Assembly: GCA_947568835.1 (NCBI GenBank)
Contig: OX387602.1
Coordinates: 24,913,021 to 24,977,020, forward strand
DNA from: Protonemura montana
Lineage: Eukaryota > Arthropoda > Insecta > Plecoptera > Nemouridae
Length of the DNA: 64,000 nt
Direction: 5' to 3'
In this document: positions 36,801-48,462 of the stretch, in pieces
How the letters are laid out: each line of letters opens with the position of its first letter
Numbering within the stretch: the first letter of the stretch is position 1
Position numbers and translations under genes: made by a program
The notes under the pieces: model-generated
The model's database searches: none
Seen by the model: only the letters and a program-made list of their open reading frames with translations
Told to the model about the DNA's origin: nothing

Positions 36801-39535
36801 GCGCGCGGGGCACCAATGGCTAACGCCGTTCCCGCCACCGCGTCGTCAGGCTACGCAAAACACGGACGAAAATGTTAACGAAATTACCTTACCTTCCTAC
36901 AGCTACAAGAACAGCACCGAAAACAACAAGTTTGGACGTTTGCTCGTTGTTGCTCTCCGCCTCTTCCTATATTCTTGGCGATATCGGAATGAAGCACTCC
37001 GTAACTTTGCATTCACCATTGTTGATAGACTAATTCGATCTCGGCTGTCAATTTACTGGCAAGCCTATCCAATAGGTTATTGGTTAATGGCATCTCCTAC
37101 AGACAGGCGATCTCCGTTGATACTCGATAGCACATACCACACTGTGCAGATTGATGGCAGGTTGATTGCTTCACTGTTCTGTCCTTGCATGACCTAACTA
37201 GTAACCAGGGTCTATACTGCCATCTCCAGAATTATAAAAGCAACGAGCTTTACTCGCTAATGGCCCATGATTATGCTGAGAAGGAACCAGATACCTATCG
37301 ATATGATCCATCATAACATAGAAGAGAAATGACAGCACGATCTTTTCTAGCGAAAGTGCAATCCCAACGTCACTATTGTTTTGCGTTCAGATCCCCTCTA
37401 TGATAGCCGAGATTTAGTCTGATTCTCATTGCATTAGTTATGATATATTATGCAATCGTTATAGTATTCCAAATAAGTCATCGGACTTTGTTAAGATCTT
37501 GGCATTATTATTGGAAGGCTCAGAACTCATTCATTTCTTAGCGTTCTTCTTCCTCTTGCCCTAGTTCCTAATTGAAGCAACTCGGCTGAAATGTATACAA
37601 AATCGTGGGGGTCAATAGTCTTGCGGTCATTAAACAAAATGAAATTTTATGTGTTTGTTATGGTTTGTTATAAATTAATTAATCTTTGAGGTGGTCCTCG
37701 ATAATTCATATCATAAACCAGCGACGAGCAAATCTAATCTATCACCAAAAGTGGTTACTTTCTGGTATGTCTCCACGGGGCATTTTCGTTAACAGTGCAA
37801 ATGCACAGGCACGGAAAAACACTTTGTAATAATATAATAGAAATTTGTTGGCCAACAATGCGTTATCACATAAACACAAGGTTTCAAATTACCGCGCTGC
37901 GCGCAGGCAAGGATTTCAACTTGGCGGCGGTAGAACCGCTTTGAAGATCCCCGATTCATTTGTCTTTACTTTTAAAGCAGAACAAAGTTCATCGCGGCTC
38001 TCTGAGCATGGCTGAATAGTTGAGCGGCGCCAAATTAGCTCCAGCTAAATACCTAACTGCAAATCTCATAGTTGCTAATTAATTTTAAAATAATACATCT
38101 GGTGATTAATTTTAATATGACACACAAAAAAAAAATCTCAAGATGTATTTAGGAAAATAGAAATCGCTCCCAGCTACAGTAAATTGTTAGGCGAATAAAT
38201 CACATTCGCCCTGGAGCAAGCCTTCGGTTTAGTTGTCCAGAACAATCCACCAATGCTGGCAGCATATTAATAACGTTTTTTGACCAATAAACATAACATG
38301 AGGTTTTGACGGAAACAATTAGGCATTATGTGAAGCAGACATGAATCGAGCAAAGCGAAAGGAATGGAAAGGAACCAACAAATAAATAGTGCTATGGATC
38401 TCTGTAAACTATTCAAATAAAAATCTGTATAAAATTGCATGTTTATATGTGAGGAGGGTTGGATGATGTCTCACATTATGATAATGCGAGAAGACATGCT
38501 GCATGGATACACAGGTAGGTATATACCTAGTTGGGCAGAAATGACCACACGCGCGCCAGCGGACCACAAGTTATAATCGAACACGATCATAACTACCAGA
38601 AGAAATAATCAATTGCATAAATATCAGGCAGCTTCTATGCGGGCCTGCTCGCACGGCTGGTCGCGGATACAGGCATTGCTCCAACATTACCTGGGCCACG
38701 ACAGCGTCGATGCCCGACAAAGAAGCTGCTTTATCATTTGGGGGGTGTCAACTCTTTTCCAAACAAGGCAACAACATTTCACACAGTCCATTCGCTTTTT
38801 GCCTCTTAGCGGCTTGCATAGCGATTTGATTACGACAAGATAATATCACACTGCAATAATCTCAAGAGAAGCTGTAACTCGCTCGCTGGTGACCGGTATA
38901 CGAGTGCTCTGTGGGCGGGCGGCGCTGTCCCATCAACATGTCCTAATGTCCCATGTAGCACTTTCCTCTATGTGACAGCTCTCTGGTGGCGCTGGCCCAC
39001 TGCATGACCCCCCCGGGTGACCTCCCACCTGCCAAATGTGCGGGCGCATTGCAGACATGTCTCGGGGTAGGTCCACCCAGTCGCATTCCGGCCGGCACCT
39101 TGCGCTCGCGCGTCTTTTGGTCACTGCGCGCTGGCTGGACCTAATCTGCATGCCCCAATATGCCGATGGCTGACCCCAAGTCTGTGGCATTCCTAGACAC
39201 GCCTATGGATGTGTTAAACCACCTACTAGCGTCGCCGGTATTGTATTAAATTAGCCTTCTTAGCTTTGTCAGACAAAGGCACCTTAACAAGAAGACAATA
39301 AATTCGAGGGACACTTTGAATTGTGCGGGTCGTTGTTCCCATATCACGGAGTTTTTTCTATCGTTTTAGCTGTTTCTAACGACGGTTCACTTGCTGCATA
39401 AATGAATACATGAATGGTTATGCGTATTTTAGGCAGTCCAGAAAAGTGTCGTCGTGGTGGCAGAAGATTTACTAATCACGGACACGGGGCCGTTTTCTCT
39501 GGCGTCCGAGCCAAGCAGCGGCCGCACGGGCCGCA

Positions 39536-39574
39536 GGACTGCGGTCCGGACTGCGGTCCGGGTCCGCGGTCCGG
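39536..39574. repeat. GC-rich 12-mer tandem with near-palindromic units
   Basis: GGACTGCGGTCC occurs twice in tandem and is followed by the related GGGTCCGCGGTCCGG. Each unit is nearly its own reverse complement, so the tract can fold into stable hairpins. It lies in a GC-rich stretch at about 39490-39640. Confidence 0.8.
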
Positions 39575-40203
39575 TCTGGCGAGTGCCGGGACGACGTGGG
39601 GTCAGCGGTCACGAGCGGCTGTCGGGTGGTCCTCGCCGCGGCTGGCATTTACGATTGTTTGCAGCCATTGGCCACGACAGCGACCGAGAGAAATCACTGA
39701 CAGATAAACAATCTTCTCGAATTGTTGTAGTAATTGCTCGTATAAATTACAAGGAAGTCGGACCTTTATCCGCGGAAGCGAATCTTCTTTCTGTTGCTGT
39801 TGTTGATGTTGTAGCTGTGGTACTGGGCTTGCTCAATCGAACACGAAAAGATCGAACCAATCTGATCTCGCTCCGAGATAGATTCAATATTTGGCAATGC
39901 AATCACGTAGACTTTCTATTTCACACGTTCGCTGGTGCTGGTGCTGGGGCTGGGGGACTTTCGTTTAGCCAAACTAATTAATCGGAACAATTTGCTCATT
40001 CCCGAGCAAGAAGCATCCTCCGTCTCCTCCTCTGTTCACTAGGGAAAAGAAAAGAATCGGAGCACGATCTTCGCTAGAACTTTGAAGCCCAAGTGGCTGC
40101 AGAAATACACTTCGAAATAAATACGTAAAAGTCAAAGCCACTGAACCTTCAGGAAAGAATCAATTATCAGAAACGTAGTGGGACTCAATGGAAGGAAATC
40201 GTA

Positions 40204-40213
40204 GGGAATTTCC
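40204..40213. promoter_or_regulatory. Perfect Rel/Dorsal-type consensus site
   Basis: GGGAATTTCC matches the classical Rel/NF-kB consensus exactly. In Drosophila, Dorsal activates snail through sites of this class (established knowledge). This one is about 8 kb past the 3' end of the snail/escargot gene. A single 10-mer match can arise by chance. Confidence 0.35.
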
Positions 40214-42759
40214 AAAAAGATGTACCCATCCCTTTCTGCATGGCTGGTTCATGGAAGAGCTGCACGGTGGTGGGGTTACCAAACAACGTGGACGAGGACC
40301 GGTCTGAGAAATCGAACGACGTTGTGATGGTCACTCGTCAGCCACCCACGCGTCCCAGGAGTCGCATGCAAGGAGGTGCCGGCCGCCGGGCGAATGATAA
40401 ACTGCAATATGGCTCATTACATGCGGAGTGTATCGTAAGACAGAACATACATTGTACGACCTCTGACCCGCTGAAACTGCGATCCCATGGTGAAGGCGTA
40501 TATCATCAATACCCTCAACTCAAGAATGCAGATAATATGCTAAATAAATATTACGCTTGTCTCGGAATTTCTTTCTAACCGCAATCAAATCGTACCTTGC
40601 TCATAACTTTTGCCAAAAATGTTCGTGGAAATGCATTCTTGGCTCGACTCTGACACCACGATCTGCAAATCGCAGTCTAATTTCCAAACAATTCGAACGG
40701 AATTTTGCCCTTTGTCGACTGGTCAAATTGTTGCTCGGTTGTAGGCGAAAATAAATTACAGTCTTTTCGTTCACCGTCGTAACGATCGAACGGAACAGGA
40801 GTGATGTATCACAACTCGAGTCAGGCCCGTTGCGGGGCTTGCTGACACGCGAAAGCGACGGGGTCGCAAACGCACCTGCACCTGCACCAATTCCATCTCG
40901 GCAGCCGACCTCGGTAACCTCGTCCCCGAGTTGGAGCCTGACCCGTGGGCGCCTGCCGGAGGCTCGAGGTCATGAACCTGTTCGTGCACCAACGCAACCG
41001 CAGCGCACTGAGTGGCGCCATATGGCGTCTAATCTAGCTGTGGTTGATCGCACTAGTGCAGAGCAGGCCCTACCTGTTGTTCCGATCTCGCGGGCCTGCG
41101 AAGCGCGGAACAGGTGTCTACCAGGCAGCCATGGGCGCACCAAAGGCTCTCGCTGCCCCGTTCACCTCCTGCTCGACTATCGCTCTCTGATTCCTGGTCA
41201 CGGACCAGCCGACACGCTAGATCGCTGCCTCTAATCTAATTAGAAGTAAGCTCACACATCGAATACTACTACGGTTAATTGCGCTTTCAATTAGTTAGCT
41301 GGGCTCCAGGTTTAGAAGCTATATCATGGCCAGTGCTGCAGAGGCGAGCGCCGTGAGGTGAACATTGTTTGTTTTCTGCATTAGCAACTTTATAACGATA
41401 GAGCCCCAGTGGCTGATGCTGCTGGAGATACCTATAGTGCACACATTGTTGTTTTCGCGACATGATTACATTGTTGTAAGAAATTGGTGGCTGGCTCGGT
41501 GTCAGAAAGTCGAACGATTTCTCGGCGTGCTCGGCAGGGCGATCAATTAGCGTGTTTCACTCTCTCGACCGTCGCCGTCGACGACTGTCTGCAGAGGTGT
41601 AACAGCTCAGCTACCAGCGATTTATGGGGAAAAATTTGAGACAATTTAAAAAGCTGCTTGAACTAGAGGCGAATTCGTGGACTTTCAACGCCGTTTGCCT
41701 CCGTGTTTGCCGTGATTAGTAGCATTTTAAAATATCGGCAGTTTACTGGAGACAAAGTGTAAGAAACATTTCAGGTCTCGACTCCACGTCTTGTAAATAG
41801 ACTTTGCTCATTCCACATACCTGATCTGGTGCCTAGGATTGGCCTCTTCCTCTTGCACTCAAACGATGAATCTCTTCGTTATCTCCAGCTCCATCTTGAC
41901 TCCAGTGATAACTTCCTTGTTGTGAGATAAATACACATTTATACCCACCCTCATTATTCAATTGCAGAAGCATGCATAAGGATACGTACAGCAGTGTTGA
42001 TTATATTTATTTACACTCAATAAAGAATGACACCCACATCACCATATAAGGAAAGACAACTAAGTTTAGCCTCTAGCTAGACGCGTTCTCTCGGGTTTTC
42101 TCACTCCATCTTGCAGATCACCGATCAGTGCTATGGTGTCGATCATACTTAACCTAACGGCTAACTTGATTGCATTACTTCATGCACTATTTAGAAACGG
42201 CAGGTTAGATACTAATTTGCATACATAAATAATACGAGCTGGTGTCTGCGAATAGATTTACTGCTTTTAAAAGTTTGGCCCTCGCTGTATTGTTAGATAA
42301 AAATATAATGTTACACTTCCTCCTTGGAGACGTATTATTAGCGAAAAGTGCCGCGAGTGAAGTGACGGTGGAGGAGCCGGGATCGGGCGGTCTCGTTCTA
42401 AATTTCAAACTAGAATTGAAAGAGGGTTTGGGCAGCGAAGTAGCAACCAAGCTATTGTTGTCCCCTCTGATCCTCCTCCGACCTCGTCGCAAATGCCTTC
42501 GACACAGATTCGGCAAATCAAATACTGCTCTCTTAGTAAGGAATAAAGTAAATAAAAACAGTCATCTCCGTAATAGAGCCTAATTTTAAATCCAAACAGT
42601 TGAGCCGTTGAAGCAGCAATCTCGTAATACCGGCCGCGGGTTGGAGCGGACACTCTTCCGAAGTGCGTTGCAAAGGCGTGGATGGGTCACATGCGTACGA
42701 CCAGCTAAACAAAAGGTCCGTTTCGAGCCGACCTGACCTTGCAGCCGCCCGCACTTGTT

Positions 42760-42760
<1 letters not shown>

Positions 42761-42790
<30 letters not shown>
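42761..42790. repeat. (GGC)10 trinucleotide microsatellite
   Basis: Ten exact GGC units are followed by AGCGGC. The repeat can be read as polyglycine in one short open frame, but nothing supports that frame as a gene. E-boxes follow at 42845 and 42900. Confidence 0.9.
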
Positions 42791-45169
42791 AGCGGCTGGC
42801 GCTTAGCCTTGCTCGCTATGTTTCGCCGGGGGCGGCAGGGCGGGCACCTGCCCCTGGTGGCGGCGGTCCCTCTTCGGTACCCGGCTGTCGTGAGTGAAAC
42901 AGGTGCCGCACGGGTCCATGGCTATGGTCAACGGGAATTAACTAACTAGCATCACCTCTGGAGCCACCTAAATGGAACTATATCGTAACATCTGTTACAT
43001 ATACTGAATGCAATCTTTCTTTTTGCCGTGCTTCGAGTTGGAAGTCGGCCTCCTTTGTTTTTTGGACTATTTGGTGTGGCGCGGCTGTTACGATTTCAAA
43101 CAAGAAAGAAATTTAAGCGTGTGTTTTTTAAAGATGCTTGCACTTTAAAGCGCGTTTTAAACATGAATAGCGCTTTTACAATGGACTTTGGTAGATGATC
43201 TGCGTTCTGATGAACAGCGATCTTCGTCAACAATTCCTACGCGTCACACAATAGATCACGTCTGCCTGGCCAACGAACCTATAACTTAGGGAGTTTCTTG
43301 CTGAAGCGTTGGTGCTCGATCTTCTGTAATTGCCACCAATAAATGATTGACCCACCCTGACCTGGAATATATCTCGGATTGAAAGGATCTCTTACCTTTA
43401 GCACGACGAGGTCAAGCTAGAGCCTCTGTACGCGTCGTTTGGTGCATGAGTCAGATTGATGGTCAGTCGTGTCATGTTAGAATCCGTAAATAGGCCCTCG
43501 TCCACGCCTCGCTCTGTCCATTATATCCTGTCAAAGCAGAGGCGCCTTGTTTGACAGGTGAAAGCAGAGGCGACGCGTGCAAAAACCAGACTCCTCCGCA
43601 ATGCATTTCTATTTTGTACATTAATAAGCATATGATGAATTTGCAGATCGCATAGCATTTAAGACGCGGTGAAAGTTCAGATGCAGTTATTCAATGAAGT
43701 CCTGTTTAAACGCATTAATCCACAACACTTGCAAGTCGAGAATCCGTTGTGTTGGGTGTCTAGTGCACTTGCTTTAAAGTACCCACGGAATTCACTGCTT
43801 GTTTCGCAATGCCGCTTGTGCGGCGTGGTGCCGACCACGTGGATTTGCTTTGACATTCCAAGGGGCAATCACGACGCACCCCTTGCACCCCCACCGCACC
43901 CCCTAAAAGGCACCTGTTAGTCACGTGTGGAGTCGCAGCGGAGGACCGCGGTTGCGCCAGATGGGTAGCAGGGAAGAGCGGCGACCGGCGCTGCCGCACC
44001 TGTTGTCGTGAGCTGGTGAGGCGAGATAGATAGGTAGGTAAGCTCTATAGGTAGGAAGGTGTCTGCCTGATTGTTACCACCAAATTACATGCATACCAAA
44101 TATGGCACGGCGATGCTGATCGTGCCGTCCTAAGGGTGTTTTGTCGCACATTTGCTGATATATGGTTCGTTACAGAGACAGGTTCGGGCCAATACGAGTT
44201 TGTCTGTTGCCATGCTAGTCATGATCTAGTTCACACTTCCCGGTGATACAACCAATGATATTATTGACCAGTCATCAAGTAGCAAGCATTAATTCTAATA
44301 CCAAACTTCTAAAAAGAAATCATGATACACAATTTATTTGGATTGAGAAGCAATTTTAGAGGATCATTCGGCATTGTAAGGTGAATTACGAATCTGCCCA
44401 AGTTTCACTTATTCATTAGAACCATCATTCATAACGTCATCTTAAATAAAGTTACTCCTCTCTGGGAGTGAAAATAGAAATCGTGTGTTTTGATAGCGAT
44501 GCCTGTCTACCTTATTCATCTAATGTCTGTCAAAGATGTCAGCTGTGGTCGTTTCTTCTTCTTCTTGTGGTGGGCCAATAAATGATTCCCACACACGTAG
44601 CGCGCACGAGGCCCGAATTCCGATGTGTCACGAATCAATCAATAGTCCGATGTGTCCCCTATATGTCCACGCACTTGTAGGTATAACGACCCAGTGCATT
44701 CCAATAACTGGTAGGTGCCTCACTTTGTCGTGCATCGGCCCTCTCGCTTCATCACGCCTACAACCGACCTCTCGATTCAAAATTCATTTCAATTTTTTCT
44801 TCTTAAATCATATTGATTTATGTGTTGGGTACATGCGTCATCTTAGTTTAATTAAAACTAAGAGGCAATTCATTACAATAATATAATATAAGTAAGATAC
44901 AAAGCGACTTTACCTTAGTGAACAACTCGTAGCGCATGGTTATGGCTTCAATGGTGGAACAGCATGGTGCTTTGGCTGTAGCACAAAATACACTCATGGG
45001 TCACACATGCTAGACGAGCGGCTATGAAATTGGTTAAAAGGACCCCTGGGTGCTCATAATGTAAGGAGAATCAATACTTGTACATCGCTACAACATCTGA
45101 ATTAAATCCCCGAGAAGTAATTATGGAGGTAAACGTATACGTTAGACTTGGATGGATGAGGGGGCATAA

Positions 45170-45300
45170 AACAACTCAGCCGAAATCTAGGCACTGGTAA
45201 GGATTCGATCTCCCTGCCTCATTGCCTATCGCACACAAGTATTTGACTCGCAGCACATGACTTGCCAGCCGTGTTGCTTGCTGTCTAATGCTCAGGGTCC
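45170..45300 (-). repeat. Possible tRNA-derived SINE head
   Basis: Read on the minus strand, a B-box-like GATCGAATCC (near 45200-45215) is preceded at tRNA spacing by CTGGCAAGTCATG, a weak A-box match. The T-stem does not pair well, so it is not a functional tRNA. The arrangement suits the degenerate head of a tRNA-derived SINE. The extent is approximate and no target-site duplication was found. Confidence 0.3.
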
Positions 45301-46752
45301 ACGGTGCACAAAGCACCTGGAACTGGGGCAGATCTTCTTCGTTGCTGTCTAGTCTTCCCTCAACATGTTCGATTTTGTATAAAACTTTCGATCACAAGAA
45401 ACATACAAATCCGGCATCGCATCGAAAGGGTTGCTTGACTATCGGAAATCAGGTATCGCACCTGTAGGTTTTCAGTTTTTTTTTTTTTTTTTTTTTCGAA
45501 TCGACATTGAGATCGCATGGCATTGGCTGTATTATTTGGATTGGCAGAAAAACAAATTAATTTTGAGAAAATATTTTATCATTCATTCGTGTGGATGCCG
45601 AGTGTCTAGATAATCGTTGTCCCGCAAGAAAGGATCAGATTTAGTTCGACACCTACAGTTTTAATCTCATATTTCAATACATTCTATAACAGAAGACGCC
45701 GAGATGCGCACCGCGCGTCCTTCTTGAGCTGTTGTATTGTATGTAAATACGTGTTTGTACCATGCCTGCAAATATAGGTTCATCACATGCTAATAGTCTT
45801 CAGATTATACCAGAAGAACAGCTATTGAATTCACCTCACAACTTCTACGATAATAATACGATTGAATGAGAAACCGATTGACTCTTTCCTTTACATTTCT
45901 GTACAACATCTCACATAAATCTCAGCAAGTAGGTACCTACCTATTCAATGATGTAATACCGTATCTTCTTATTTCATATTTTATTTATGATTTTATTTAT
46001 TTTATTTACGCATGAAAACTAGAAAACATTAACTCCTAGCCAGAATCACAGATGCCGAAAGCCTAATAATAAAAAATTGAACCAATTACATGATCAAACG
46101 ATTAATACTGGCCCTCATATCCGTTGCATACCTGTTTTAGTAACCGCCTGCGGGCAGTAGTCAGGTAGCTTGTGAAGGGTTGCTTCTTATCACCGTGGTT
46201 CTAAGTAAGTGTATCTCAGGGTACAGACGTTAACGCAACAATCGAGGTTGTGTAAACACAACAATTACGAATGTGTACATTAACTGAGTTAATATCAAAA
46301 TAAACATACCAATCGAATAACATCGTGTGTTTCAAATCTGCACCTGGGTGCGTCATTCTATGGAAAAGTATTATTATATTTGAATGCTGAACTTGCCTGA
46401 GGGATGTCAACTGGCAGGAACAGGTAACCGATATTTAGGTTCCATTTGGTAATGTCTTTTATATCCAACATGAAATACCTGAGTGAGCTAATCTGGCACA
46501 ATGCAATACCAACCTCTAGCCAGCTGATGGGTGTATTGTCTTTGAATTTGATCGGCTCGCTCGCGTAACGCTATTGTTTTTTCGTTGAAGATGACAGAGA
46601 CACATGGATGCTGGGATGCAGGTCGGTTAGTTTGAATATTTACACCCGTAGGCGTCGACAGAATGAAATGGATTCAACGATTGGAATTTATTCGGTGTGT
46701 GATGTTTATAAGAATGAAGGTTGCGTATTGGAGTTGTCAGATGTGCCCTAAC
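45301..46752. other. Intergenic DNA downstream of the LINE
   Basis: It holds a T21 run at 45476-45496 and E-boxes near 45313, 45459 and 46342. No gene is recognised. Confidence 0.55.

Positions 46753-46787
<35 letters not shown>
46753..46787. repeat. (AAT)n microsatellite, the LINE 3' tail
   Basis: About twelve uninterrupted AAT units directly abut the LINE 3' UTR. They are best explained as the simple-repeat tail that many arthropod LINEs carry instead of poly(A). Confidence 0.9.
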
Positions 46788-47409
46788 GTTTATTGTCGAG
46801 ATCAACATAAAATGTTACAGGACAGTCAGAGTTTATGATACATTTACAATACAATACATACAATTTTCACAGATGATGACAGTATTCCGACACAGAGTAA
46901 AAGCATTTCTCAATTAAAAATTGTTTTAAGCTATTTGCAAATTTCTGTCTTCCTTTAATGTTTTTAATTTTTGCCGGTAGCGCATTATATAGTTTCGCCC
47001 CCGCATACACTGGATCCTGTTTCGTCAATTTTAAGATCGGCCTCGATGTTTTTATATAACCTTTGTCTCTAGTTGAATAGTTATGTGTTAGGTTATTATC
47101 CTCATTAAGATCATTTACAGTATACAGAATTGTGTCATATATATATAAGCAGGGTAAAGTCAATATTTTAAAACTCCTAAAGAGTGGTTTGCACGAGTCT
47201 TTGGTATATATTACTGCTGTTGGGTTTGCACTCGTTTCCAGTCGAAGCAGCAATTGATTTTGATTTCTTTCAGTCGCTAGCAAAAGGTGTTTTTTTCTGT
47301 CAACTGTTGACACGATTTTCTGGCTTCGATTGAGGATACGGAGAAATGCTAAGGGTTTGGAAGGAGACAGGAAAGAAGACAAGGTTCCTCCCAATAACAA
47401 ACAGTTGAT
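46753..47409 (-). mobile_element. 5'-truncated LINE, 3' end with (TTA)n tail
   Basis: On the minus strand an open frame of about 177-180 codons (47409 to 46867) matches the conserved C-terminal tail of arthropod non-LTR retrotransposon reverse transcriptases. The order is LPCLYIYDTILY, then HNYSTRDKG, then DPVYAGAKLYNALP, and lastly a basic/aromatic end near CFYSVSEYC. A 3' UTR of about 80 nt follows, with AATAAA close to the end (GACAATAAACTTATT), then a (TTA)n tail at 46753-46787. Only the last part of ORF2 is present, which is typical of 5' truncation during target-primed insertion. The frame is intact over this stretch, so the copy is not very old. The clade is Jockey/CR1-like in style but cannot be fixed from this piece. 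No target-site duplication was identified. It sits immediately downstream of the snail/escargot poly(A) signal, in the same orientation. Confidence 0.8.
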
Positions 47410-47432
47410 TCATGTTCGATTAAGAAAACAAT

Positions 47433-47438
47433 TTTATT
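47433..47438 (-). terminator. Putative poly(A) signal of the snail/escargot gene
   Basis: AATAAA on the minus strand is the first canonical signal I find after the stop at 48463, giving a 3' UTR of about 1.0 kb. Weaker ATTAAA signals occur near 47617 and 47678. The LINE begins about 25 nt beyond it. Confidence 0.4.
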
Positions 47439-48462
47439 ACTATCGAATATAAAATTTCTGTATAAGTTATAAGTACTATAATTCACGCAATGTACACAAA
47501 TTAAGGCACTTCACATCTGTGCAACTCGAACAATACAATTCGGCAAAATATGCGACGTCTCATAATTGTGACTAGTTTTCGAAATGACACTAACGATTGT
47601 CGTATAACGTCAATTACTTTAATTTAAATCTTTACAAGAATAGGAATTACGAAAATATTCTAACAGATACATTCTGTTTAATAACTGAATTCAGTTTTTG
47701 AAACCAATAATAGTGTGCATTTTTGGCACAACGGCTGTTCGCGCCTGAAGTTGTTGTTATGACATTTTTCAACAATCAAAGTGCTTTCTAACTCGTAAAG
47801 GCACAAACACTTTTGGCTCAACAATGGACAGAATTGAAATGTTACAAACTGATTTCGTTTACCATGTAAGTAATTGTCTTACTCTTTGTACTTCATATTG
47901 GTCACACTTGTTTTGAAAGGTTGAGATAACATGGATGTCAGTCTTATTATAGTATATAGGCCATACAAAAGGCATCGATAAATAAGTATAAGGCACTTGA
48001 ATTTGATTTGGTATTATTTTTAAGACCAATATTATTCTAAAACATATTTACAAAACGTATCGGTGCCGCCCTTTTTCAAATAGCTCTAACAAACAACGTA
48101 GATCAAGTTAAATGCATACGCCCGAACTTCCCTTAATCCCAAGAAGGATTCAGTCCATTGATTATGGCTGCAGAAAAGGCGTAATGCTCCAATGTAAATA
48201 AGGTCGTTCACTTTACAGGTCATAATAGTATAATTTAGATTCACATGGAAGTTTAGGATGATCGTGATTGTTTCGTTTCGATTTGATGGGCCTGCAGGTT
48301 TGGCCGAAGAGTACGAAGAAGGCTGCGCAAGGGCGTCACCAATAATTAGAGACGAGAGGTGGGTCTGACGCGATGCGAGTAGGGCTGACATCATCAGCAC
48401 AAGGCAGAGCGTGATCACTCACGAAGACTAGGGCCACTAAGCGACGACGACAACGACGACGA
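47439..48462 (-). other. Putative 3' UTR of the snail/escargot gene
   Basis: This AT-rich stretch has no other gene. A short (GTC)n tract follows the stop codon directly (48441-48462). A Pumilio-type element TGTAAATA lies at 48045-48052 on the transcribed strand. ATTTA words occur as expected for the composition. Its extent depends on the poly(A) signal at 47433 being used. Confidence 0.4.

Larger units (their letters stand above)
31544..39535. other. Intergenic DNA, no gene recognised
   Basis: No supported exon was found. Points of note are E-boxes near 32142, 32214, 34023, 34984 and 39016, the E-box/Su(H) composite at 33252-33272, a (GTTGTC)3 tract near 32697 and a pentanucleotide tandem at 33851-33875. 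The 140-codon frame at 36775-37197 has no family character. Confidence 0.5.
39575..45169. other. Intergenic DNA with an E-box cluster
   Basis: No gene is recognised. CAGGTG/CACCTG cores lie at 40873-40884 (two in tandem), about 41113, 42845, 42900, 43555, 43911 and 43997, giving eight sites in about 3.1 kb. A 113-codon frame at 42242-42583 and an overlapping 103-codon frame on the opposite strand look moderately protein-like, but neither is recognisable. The remainder is featureless. Confidence 0.5.

Noticed and set aside
39454..39981. 175-codon plus-strand frame
   Set aside because: It runs through a GC-rich tandem, has an Arg-rich translation forced by composition, and ends in simple Ala-Gly repeats. 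No domain is seen.
42242..42583. 113-codon plus and 103-codon minus frames that look mildly protein-like
   Set aside because: They overlap each other in antisense, neither is recognisable and no splice sites flank them.
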